Assembly (NCBI GenBank): GCA_905221605.1
Contig: CAJNDS010002459.1
Coordinates: forward strand, 178,501-242,500
DNA: 64,000 nt
Reading direction: 5' to 3'
Source of the DNA: Symbiodinium natans
Lineage: Eukaryota > Sar > Dinophyceae > Suessiales > Symbiodiniaceae
How positions within the stretch are numbered: position 1 is the first letter of the stretch; each line of letters begins with the position of its first letter. Both the position numbers and the translations under genes were made by a program. Shown here one piece after another: positions 24,481 to 33,488 of this stretch. The notes under the pieces are model-generated. The model saw only the letters and a list, made by a program, of their open reading frames with translations. It was not told where the DNA came from and made no database searches.

Positions 24481-25285
24481 AATCAGCGTGCTTCAGGGGT
24501 ATCACTATCCCGATTCCCCCTCACACCAGCTCGCTAAACACGTGTCTTCGTGATTGGGCAATGCAAAGTCACACTCGCGCGCTCATTCTGTTGCCGCAGT
24601 GGATTAGCGTGCATTTGCCTATCATCGAACCCGAACAGGCGCTCGTAAGAGCAGGGTGTGTAGACAAATCACTGCTGGAGAAGTTGTGTACGTCCCCATC
24701 TTTAGCCGCAAGGTTCCACGCTTCAATGGATTCCATATCGCATCATGGCAGGCGTTATCCATTTGGGAGCCAACACACTGAGTGGCCACTATAGGACATT
24801 TTTATGTCACCATAACGCCACTTGGAACTTCTTGGCCACGGATGACAAAAAGCCCGCAGAGCATTGTGGACAACTTCATGCGCCGCATTCAGCATGATTG
24901 TTACCTCTGTTTTCTTCAGCGAGTGCATGCACAACCTGGCACCACGTGATTGAGGTCACCTCATCGGTTAGATGCACCGAGCCGGTATGAGTGACGCAAT
25001 GTACAGTACATTTCTTTCTTCATTTTTCTCCTGTCGACTACTTTGTATAGCTGGGAAGTCCGTAGTAGTTCTGAGACTGCGGGACTCATGAGTCGAAGTC
25101 TTTGCTTGTTCCTCATGCCTCTCCGCTTGCGGCTAGCCGCGGGGGAGGTTTTTAACACTTTACTTGCCATCTCGAATGGCCGCATGTACATACATGTGTC
25201 AGGTAGAAGTAGCCGCGCTGGGTTCAATTACCATTGAGCTGCGTATGCAAATGCAAAAAAAATCATTTTTCTTTTTGTGCTGCAG

Positions 25286-28200
25286 AGCCGAGATGCCGTA
25301 GATTTGCATGAGTGGCAACCTGCGGAGAAAGAGAAGCAGCTCTGGCGATGGAAGATCAAATCGACCGTGTTCTGGCTGATTTGGACCGTCCATGCGGGCT
25401 TCTGCGTGCTCTACACCCTTGCTTTTCTTGCAAATGTCCGGTCCTCAGTCATTCAGGCTTTCGTGAGGTGTGTTGCGTGTGATCTTTTTTCTTTTCTTTA
25501 TACACGCATGTTTTGCTACTGCGTTGTCTTGGAGGGTTCAGGCTCCTTCGCAAAGACGGGCTCCGAATGCCCGTGGTCTTCGCAAAAGCACCCATTCAAA
25601 AGCTTAGTGCAACTACAAACTGCATAGCTAAGCATTCTACCATCGCCTTTACCGAGGGACTTTCAGCCGTGTTCGCCACATAGGATTGTCCCAAGCAAGC
25701 CTCTCGAGCCCTTGCGATGCCCCCAGCAAACACATGTCGGCACTTGCCTCGCTTCGCACTACATGAGTCATCAAGCCTCGCATGGGCCAGGTCCCGCATG
25801 GATGACAGCGCAGCAGAGGAAGCCCAGGTGGCTTCAGCAAACATTTTGCAAGGCGCATCCACTTGCATGCCCGCCAGGCAGATGCACAACTCAGCACCGC
25901 TAGTGCGACCGCATGTCAAGCTTTGTGTGCTTGAGCTCACTGCACATGTGCACAGTCTTACAGCCTCGCATTGGCCAGGTACCGCAATCGATGCACCAGA
26001 GTGCACCCCAAGCATCGCTTTTTGCTTACTGCATGTGCAGTCTTATAGCCTCGCACTGGCCAGGTACCGCAATCGATGCACCAGAGTGCACCCCAAGCAT
26101 CGTTTTTTGCTCACTGCATAGGCATTGCCCCTAGCAGCATCAGTCGCATACTGCTTGTACACTGCGCAACAGTGCTAGCCTCGCATGGGCCAGGTACTTT
26201 CGACGAGCCAGACGAACCGCGGTTCCGCCTTGCACTCAGATGTTTTGACCGCATGTCTGAAACACTGCCGCAAGCTTTCAGCTTTTGCCTCTTTACTGCG
26301 TACGCTTGTCCTTGCAGTGCTCAATCAGCACAGCCCTGCATGGGCACAGAGATCAGGCAGGTCGCAGCTCACTGCATTGCATGCACTTGCAGCCAGAATG
26401 GCACATACACACATTTGCATAATTGATTTCTGCGAACATAATTTCGCCAGCCGCACTACCTAGAGAGGGGCCCGCCTGGCCACGCTGTACCAACTACACT
26501 TCTTCAGGGGATTTCTAGTTTCGCCTTCCACCGCACTGAGTCACCGCCATGGCAAATCTGCAATCCGCCTGGCAAGTGATACTGCAGGCCTCCGACGCAG
26601 AACTGCGCGAGAGCATTTTGCATTTGCCTTCACGGCATCAGCACCGCATTGCGTTCCTTACACAGCCGCAGCAGCAGCAACAGCCCCGGCAAGCATGGGC
26701 GGACATCCAAGACACCACACCGCTGCAGCAGCATCCCAAGCAGCCGCCTCCGGCCAAGCAACCGCCCCCCAAACTGCCAGACCACATCCACAGGCCTAAC
26801 CCAGATCAGCCACCGCAAGCCGCACCCCGTCAGGCCCAGACGCCATCACGCAGCATTTTTCCGCAGGCCTCACCGCAACCCACGCAGCAGCAGCCAAGCA
26901 CATTCCCGCAAGCATCCCCGCAGCCCGCACAGCAGCAGCCAACACCGCAAACCGATTCCATGCACAACGGCTACGACATCAACTTTGTGGTGTCGGACCG
27001 CCCGTTCCACTGCACGACTGCCATAAGCGCCCACCCCTCGGCTATTTTCCGCAAGGCTGCGAACCCGCGCAATCAGCCCTCTGCAACCGTAAAATTCTTT
27101 TTTCCGCCCAGGGCAGACCCTGGTACCGCAACCCCAAAAAGGGGACACCGCATTGCGCAATCCGTTGCGCCGACCCCGACTGCAGCAACGGCGGAGCCGC
27201 GCCCTGCAATTACCCCCTGCCCGTCCCCTTCTGCAACGACATGCACACGCACCATACCTGCAGCCAATGCAAAGCACAGCGCAATGCGGACCGCGGACTG
27301 CCCAGTGTACAGCCCCTGAGCGAACACCGCACGGCGCACTGCACGCGCGCCGCTCGCACACGCACGTCGCACGCCTCGGCATACCGCACAGGCCTTTTCT
27401 TTTTTGGAAGCATGTCACCCCCTCTGCAATATAGCCTAGAGGCTTACTCAGCATAAGTTGCACGCAAAGAGGGGGTGCATGCTGCGATCTAGCATGCCGA
27501 GCGCAGCGCAAGGCCGCAGACGCAAAAAAGGAGCTCAAGACCGCAAGTGCTGCATTGAGCATGCCCGCAAGAGCTGCGCTGCATTCCCGCAAGATCCCCC
27601 AAACATGTTTGCAACCCCTAAAACATAACCGCTGCCGCCCAGGTCGACCGCACTTCCTCCTCAACGACGACATCGACCGCGCGCGTTCCAGCTCAGCTGC
27701 TTTCAGCAAAGCACTGAGCAAACTGCACACGCCTGTTAAACAGCACTTTGCACATAAGCCCCCAACACTGCCAGACACGTACGACTATTCTAACTGCAAT
27801 AGCCAAACAGCGCGTGTCCTGCAGGTGCCTGAGCAAGCAAATGCAGCAGCCTCCGAGCTGCCCGGCATTTGCCGCACCGAGCTTACTGCAATCCCCAGCC
27901 TGGGAGAGCCGATCTCAGACCGCACCGTCATGCCACCTCCACTGCCGCTCAGTACCATTCTCTTTGCACCAGCACTGCGTTCTGCCGCACGCAATGCATC
28001 AAGAAGGTCACCACTGCAGTGTTCCCTAAATCCCGAGCCTCTACCCCAGCTAGGCATAGGGTTGTAAACCTGACTCACTGCACGGCCTGGTGGCCCGCGC
28101 AAGCAGCCCGTGCCCGGCCCCCTGCACGCGACCCTAAAGCTATTCCTGCCGACCCAAAGGCTCAACCGCACCATGACTCCAGTGCAGCCCTGCACCTGCC

Positions 28201-31200
28201 GCAAACCCTAACCCTAAGCCCCGCCCTAAGCCTAAGCCTACACCCAAGAGCCTTTTAAGGCAAGCCCCGCCCATGTGTCCATGCAGGCCGCCAGGCGCCC
28301 GTCTGGCAGAGCCACCGCCTCCGCGCGAGCCTGCTCCACAAACGTCAGCCACTGCAGCAGCCCTTGCTGCACCTACTGTTAAGCCTCATTACCAGCAGCG
28401 CATCACAGCCCCGAGCCTTGCTTCGCATCCCGAGGTGTTTACCACCAGAGCACAAAATGCGACTCGCAAACAGCGATCAATCTCTCGCTTTCTGCGTATA
28501 CTGCTAACGATAGGCTGTGCCAGTACGCTTCTTGCCCAACTGCACAACCGCCCAACCTATGAAGCCTTGAAAAAAAACACAGCCAGCACCCTAGACCGCT
28601 ACCTGCGCTGTGTCGAGCAGTTCCTCGACTACCTCAACATGTGGCAGTGCAACATAGGCGACTGCACTTGGCCCTGTGTAGCCGATTACCTGCATTCGGC
28701 ACAGCAAAGCAAGATTTGCGATCGAGCATGCCAGCGCACGCCACCTGTGATGTGCGTCAAAGCCTTGCGCTGGTTCGCAAAGCACGCTCAAGTCGAGGGT
28801 CTAGCCGCCGCAATGTACATGCCCATCATCTCTGCCTACACACTGCGAGATGAGCCGCGCGACCGCCGAGAAGCCATGCCCCTGCCTATGGCATGCGTCA
28901 TCGCCTGGGAGCAATGCGTTTGCAACTGCCTGGCACCAGTCTCACTGCGCCTTTTGTCGGCGCTGCACTGCTATGCATACACGCCAGCATCCGCTGGGGT
29001 GACGCGCAACGCGTTGAATGGCGCACCCTCGACCTAAGCAACCCCGCACTGCGTGGCATCTGTTACCAAACAAAGACCTGCAAGCAAGGGCAGCCGTGGG
29101 CGGTGCACTTCTTGGGGTTCTCCGGAACCGACGCAAGCACGTCGTGGGTGGTGAGCTGGCTGAAGCTACTGCACCTGTTTCTTGCAGAGCACCCGCGCAA
29201 CCGCCCAGACTTCCTCTTCCTGCATTGCAACATCACAGACGCCCGCCAGCCCACGCACTGCCGAGCAGCTACCACCACAGCCTTCGGGTCCTGCGCTGGG
29301 CCTGCACAGCACCTTGGTTGCCACCGTCCCAGCAACTGCTGCATCACGCCGAATCCCTTTCGCTGACTCTGCGCAGCCTCAAGTCATGCCTCCTAGCAAC
29401 CGCAGCCCAGCGGGAACTGCTGAAAGAGAACCGCCGCCTGCAAAGGCATCACCGCGACAGCGCTGCTCTTAACTCGCGAGACGACACCATATAGCAAGCC
29501 TCGGCATCCAGCGAGACATCCGCCAAAGCCCTGCTCGCAGGATGGCGCCCCCAGCGCTCTATATGGCAAGAGGGGGACAAACACCAGTGCCTGAGCCTCC
29601 CTTCGTGCTAAGCACTGCACCTCCACAGCCCTGCCTCTCCGCGCAACAACTCCGCGACCCAGCTCTCGCACGTTTCGTGTCGCGACAGGAAATCCTCCAC
29701 GAGGACGCCAGCAACCAACGCCAGCCAGAGCCCGCGCAGCCTCACGCAACGCCCAGCCACTCAGTGGACCTGGAAGCCTTGGAAGTTGAGCAAGCAGCCA
29801 GGCGCTTACTGCACGAATCTTCCACGGAAGAAGATATGGCCTCCACGGTGGCGTCAGTGCCATCCGCGCAAGAGTCCGAGGACGAGGCGCTAGCAGAGCC
29901 TACCGCACACAGCACGGGTGTCCGCAACGGAGCCTGGGCTGCAACACACTGCGTGACTGCTCAAAGCTGGGACCTGTACCTCCAGGAATACCGCAACATG
30001 CACTGCCTGCGCACTGCCTGCGGCGTTTTCATTCGAGCCGGCGCCTTCCTCATCCAAATTTCTAACGCCACAAGCCTTTGCGGCCGCGCTGCCTGCAAGC
30101 GAGCGCGAACAACACCGGCTTAGCCAGGAGCCCAGAGTTCCTTGCGCGCCGACCTGCAGCCCATTGTTAACACATCCTCATTCCGCAGCCATTTCGGCCC
30201 CCTTTCAAAAAAATCCTGAACCTAGCACAAGTACATGCACGCGCACTCTTCCAGTTAGCCACTGCAGACTCTCCCCCAGGGCGCAATAGACATCGACTTT
30301 AAACAGCCTGCTCAAGCTGCCCCGAAAAAGCAATGGACATCGACTCTGCGCAAGATCTTGAGCTCCTATGCACAGGCATGGGCATGCCGCAACGCTTAAT
30401 TTAATGCAAGCACTGCAATCCTCAGGCTTCCGCACCATTGCAGATCTCGCCTTCAGTCTGCCAGAACAGCACCACCTCGACACGTGGCTTGCAGCGCAGC
30501 CACAGGACCTCTGGGATGACTTGCAAGTGGAAGACTGCGCGTGGAGCCCCGTGATCGGCAAGCTCCGCCGTACCGTCGCGCGCTGCCACACTCTCGCCTC
30601 CGGCACAAGCCCTTCCATCAGCACTGCAGACGCTGCCCCAGCAGCTAACGCCGCCCGCAATGCACATATCGCTGAGAATGTGTGGGCCGAGCACGCCCCG
30701 CCACGCCTTACCAACACTGCAGTGCAAACAATGAAGGATACCTTCACTGCAAATTACCCAGGCGAGATACTCGACGGCAACTCCATGCCAAGCATTAGAC
30801 TGCTCAGCATAATTTACCAATGGTTCCGCCCAGGCAATCACCCGCAATGGGTCCCATGGCAACTGCGCTTATCAGAAAAGCAATACCAGGAAATCCTGGT
30901 TGCCCGCACGGCAAAACCCTCCGCACAGAAGCACAGCTCATCAGCGCTGCCCTAATCGATGACACACCCGAGCTCAGCATTGACCCCAACCGCCTCACGC
31001 ACGGCTGGCTCAGCAAAATCCAGCAAGTGTTCCGCAACGCCATTGCACTTTGCGGAGGAGCGCATCTGGCAGCCCTGAAAGAGCTTGACGCAAAGGTATT
31101 GGAATATGCAACTGCAAACATCCCGCAAGACCTCGGTCTACGCACTGTCAACATGACAGAACTACTGCAAGCAGACCGCAAGATATGGAGCGAACTCTCA

Positions 31201-32937
31201 TCCATGTGCGCCCGGGGCTGGTCCCTGGATGATTCCCTGCACGAACTTACGCATATTCGCAGCGATCTGCACACCCTACTGCAACCCCGGCCCAGACCCC
31301 TTAAGCCCCCTAAAGGCAAAGGCAAAGGCAAAGAAGACAAAGGCAAGGGCAAAGGCAAAACCGCCAAGGGCATCCGCAATGACGCTCTTAAGCAGCCACA
31401 TTCGGGCCAAAGCACGCATGACTTGGCCACAGCTAAGGGCGACAAAAAGATCTGCCTGCGCTTTAACAAAGGCAACTGCAACAACCCCAACTGCAAGTTC
31501 CTGCACGTATGCGGTGTAAAGCTAAGCAACGGTGAGCCCTGCGGCCGAAAGCATGCGGCCTGGCAACACCGCGACACACCGCCACCACCCGGACGCAAGC
31601 CCATGCCCGGCTCACGTTCCTGCGCTCCAACAGGCAGCTGAGCCACCCAACTGTACGCCCTCCATCACGTCTGCAGAAACACAGCCCGCGACGCAGCGCA
31701 TTCAGCAATGCCCTGCCGCGCCGCCTGCCCCTGCCCCTGAGCCAATCTCTAGCGATGATTCAGGATCGCAAGCGAGCTACTACTCCGAGAGGCTGAACCC
31801 ACACTGCCCCGCCTCTTCCTGGACCTCTTCGCAGGGGCAACTAGCCCCCTGTCTGCAGCAGCCAAAGAACTGCACCTCGACTGCATCGAGCCTATTGATG
31901 CAGCAAGCAATCCACAGCACAACGTGCTCGATGACGCCTTCTTCACCATACTGCAACGCCTATGCTGCCAAAGCCACTGCGAACGCCAGAGCACATGGAG
32001 GGCATGCCAGGACTGTCCTAGCAAGAACAGCAACGCGTCGACGACAGCGCAGAAATTCACGCGCGCAGCCGCGCACTTATTCGCGCCGCCACCGCAAAAG
32101 GAGCGGATGGCGGATTCGAGCAACCAGTCGACGCCATGTCATGGCTGGTGCCAGACAACGTTCAACTGCTCCGCGAGCTAAACGCTACTTGCGCACATGT
32201 CGCTGCCTGCGCGCACAACCTAGACTCAGACATGCATAACTCCTGGGTAATTTGCTGCACCAGACGAGAAGTGGCATCTCTTGCATCAGTATGCACACAT
32301 GCACAAGGCACACACCGCAACAAAAACCAGAGTAGTAAATGTATAACGCTGTATGATTCAGCAGCGATAAGCTGCGAGCGGCTGAGAACAACAGCGTTCT
32401 CGGAAAGCGTCCCCTGACAGGAACGAAAAATGGTTACTCAGAGGGTACACAAGTATTGAAGTGGATTTTCAAAGGTCAGCGCGCAGGATGCGGCAAAATG
32501 GTACGATCAGCCTTTTGCAGGACTTTGTGCTGCTCCATCTTGCTGTGGCTGCTATCCTGACTATTTTGGCTAGTCTTGCCATCAGCTGCAGCCGGAAAGT
32601 TCAGCAGCGCATTGAGACTGATTGGTTTTTGGATGATGAGGGCGATGGGCAGCAAGATGAGCAGCAAGAAGAGCTCGAGGATCGTGGCGGTTTTGACAGT
32701 GAGGTCAACGACAACTGCCCTTCGGACTTGCAAAACGACCCACAGGTCGAGTTGTCCATGTTGTCCGAGTTTTTCGAGCCAATTCTCTCCGCTTACTTCG
32801 GCATGGACGATTCGGTGCAGATCAGCACGGAGCTGGTTCCATCAGTTGAGGCAGATGCTCCAACCATGCGCACAAATGTTTCACCAATGCTGGCCGTGTC
32901 AACTCCTGCCAGTCCTGCGATCTTGATGAGCTGGTGA
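25286..32937 (+). CDS. Multi-pass membrane protein, two exons flanking a 7-kb intron; 5' part missing
   Basis: Exon 25286-25467 follows a TGCTGCAG acceptor and reads EWQPAEKEKQLWRWKIKSTV, then a helix FWLIWTVHAGFCVLYTLAFL and NVRSSVIQAFV. Its donor is GT at 25468. Exon 32487-32937 follows GCGCAG and reads ISLLQDFVLLHLAVAAILTI and LASLAISCSRKV, then an acidic tail (DDEGDGQQDEQQEELEDR) to a stop at 32937. The codon split AG|G joins exactly, giving AFVRMRQNGTISLLQDF. The pattern of helix, FLANV loop, SLLQDF helix resembles the C-terminal membrane region of polycystin-like proteins, which are expanded in dinoflagellates (from memory). Upstream exons were not found. The intron holds the retroelement at 25.6-32.3 kb. 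The final exon could have a further splice before the stop. Confidence 0.6.
25962..26129 (+). repeat. 84-bp tandem direct repeat in the retroelement leader
   Basis: Two copies, beginning at 25962 and 26046, share about 45 identical bases around GGCCAGGTACCGCAATCGAT. Degenerate half-copies lie near 25771 and 26173 (CCTCGCATGGGCCAGGT). They may be internal or leader repeats of the element. Confidence 0.85.
26549..27319 (+). CDS. Retroelement-associated ORF, Gln/Pro-rich with a BTB-like segment
   Basis: This is a 256-codon frame starting ATG. Residues 1-40 are helical (WQVILQASDAELRESILHL). Residues 45-135 are low-complexity Gln/Pro. About residues 138-172 read YDINFVVSDRPFHCTTAISA then HPSAIFRKA. 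That segment loosely resembles the start of BTB/POZ domains (D-x-x-F-x-V...F-x-x-H...S-x-x-F). The remaining third is Thr/Ala/Pro-rich. It has no recognised enzymatic motif. The function within the element is unknown. Confidence 0.4.
   Translation: MANLQSAWQVILQASDAELRESILHLPSRHQHRIAFLTQPQQQQQPRQAWADIQDTTPLQQHPKQPPPAKQPPPKLPDHIHRPNPDQPPQAAPRQAQTPSRSIFPQASPQPTQQQPSTFPQASPQPAQQQPTPQTDSMHNGYDINFVVSDRPFHCTTAISAHPSAIFRKAANPRNQPSATVKFFFPPRADPGTATPKRGHRIAQSVAPTPTAATAEPRPAITPCPSPSATTCTRTIPAANAKHSAMRTADCPVYSP
28273..29494 (+). pseudogene. Tyrosine recombinase, broken by frameshifts
   Basis: Tyrosine recombinases cut and rejoin DNA through a Tyr-DNA intermediate. Here the SAM-like core-binding part (STLDRYLRCVEQFLDYL, ADYLHSAQQSK) lies in the frame 28273-29037. 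The catalytic part lies in a second frame, with CIHASIRWGDAQRVEWRTLD holding the first Arg. A third frame to 29494 holds HHSLRVLRW (the HxxR box) and ends HHRDSAALNSRDDT. Two frame changes (about 28950 and 29250) break it. In the last motif the position expected to be the nucleophilic Tyr (L-Y-x-R-D-D) is Asn. Both features indicate an inactive copy. Confidence 0.55.
29542..30123 (+). pseudogene. Retroelement ORF fragment downstream of the recombinase
   Basis: A 193-codon frame starts near the end of the recombinase and reads LQQLRDP-type then VDLEALEVEQAARRLLHESS. It is Glu/Ala-rich with no recognised domain and probably links recombinase and Gag-like regions of the original polyprotein. It ends at a stop before the Gag-like frame and may be a decayed continuation. 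Confidence 0.35.
30368..31641 (+). pseudogene. Gag-like protein with CCCH zinc finger, one frameshift
   Basis: Two overlapping frames form one protein. The first (to about 30920) ends RLLSIIYQWFRPGNHPQWVP then WQLRLSEKQYQEIL. The second continues LRTEAQLISAALIDDTPELS, a helical segment (QQVFRNAIALCGGAHLAALK), a Lys/Gly tract (KGKGKGKEDKGKGKGK) and a zinc finger ICLRFNKGNCNNPNCKFLHV, followed by a second Cys/His cluster (CGVKLSNGEPCGRKHAAWQH). Nucleic-acid-binding CCCH fingers after a helical capsid-like region fit a Gag role. The frame change near 30900-30930 makes this copy defective. Confidence 0.5.
31795..32330 (+). pseudogene. Methyltransferase-like domain fragment of the retroelement, truncated
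   Basis: One frame reads LPRLFLDLFAGATSPLSAAA, resembling the SAM-binding motif I (D-L-F-A-G) of DNA methyltransferases. After a stop and frame changes, related-looking segments follow: EHMEGMPGLS, FEQPVDAMSWL and NATCAHVAACAHNLDSDMHN. Sequence similarity to anything coding fades near 32330 (GTHRNKNQ). No reverse transcriptase follows, so the element is 3' truncated here. The methyltransferase reading rests on the one motif. Confidence 0.4.
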
Positions 32938-32939
32938 CC

Positions 32940-33480
32940 CAAGTCCTTTGACTCACGAGCAGCAGCTTTTGCTGCATCTATATGGTCCACCCAAAATCCC
33001 CCTGTGTGACGTCTTGTTCTCACTCCACCTCCTTCTGTTGCCGTAATGCCATATGCCAAATGCCAAAAGGCTGTGGTTGGCAGTGAAAGCGGTAGCATGT
33101 GCTGAGCATATGCCATGAGTGACCGAAGACAACTTGCTTGGCCGCAGGAGGGTTGTTGGGCCTTCAGAAATCTTGCTGCGGGTGTGACTGTAGGATGACT
33201 GACTGCAGCTGTGTGTAAAATGCAAGTTTGTCCTGCCAGGTCGAGGGCCAATCACAGCCGATCTGTTTGGCCTCATGCAACACGTGGACGAATGTGGTGG
33301 ACATGGCAGTGCACATTGACGTCGACTTGGCTCCATGGTAGGTCGTATTCACACATGGCACCGTATGTTTCCGACGTAGTGTTTCACTGCAGCAAAAGTG
33401 ACAGCCGCGGCAAGAAGATAAGTTCGTCCAACACGTAGAAGGGTGAGTTGCTGGTCCTTGTCGTGGACCTTCCGCAGTCC
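32940..33480. other. intergenic, nothing recognised
   Basis: About 540 bp separate the membrane-protein stop and the first in-frame ATG of the hydrolase-kinase gene. No promoter or spliced-leader acceptor could be fixed. Confidence 0.4.
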
Positions 33481-33488
33481 TACGTTGC

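Larger units (their letters stand above)
25600..32340 (+). mobile_element. Truncated, frameshifted tyrosine-recombinase retroelement (DIRS-like) within an intron
   Basis: The region differs in base composition from its flanks; TGCA, CGCA and ACTGCA words are strikingly frequent. It carries, all on the plus strand, an unassigned Gln/Pro-rich frame, a broken tyrosine recombinase, a Gag-like frame with a CCCH zinc finger and the start of a methyltransferase-like domain. Homology appears to stop near 32330, before any reverse transcriptase. Exact ends, terminal repeats and target duplications were not identified. The DIRS-like label is inferred from the recombinase plus Gag plus methyltransferase-like content. 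Confidence 0.6.

Noticed and set aside
27560-28067. 170-codon plus-strand frame between the Gln/Pro ORF and the recombinase
   Set aside because: No motif, and composition is identical to the non-coding parts of the same element. The frame may be open by composition alone.
28200-28250. CCCTAA-type telomere repeat
   Set aside because: Units are irregular (CCCTAACCCTAAGCCCCGCCC) and fit the Pro-rich low-complexity sequence of the retroelement better than a telomere tract.
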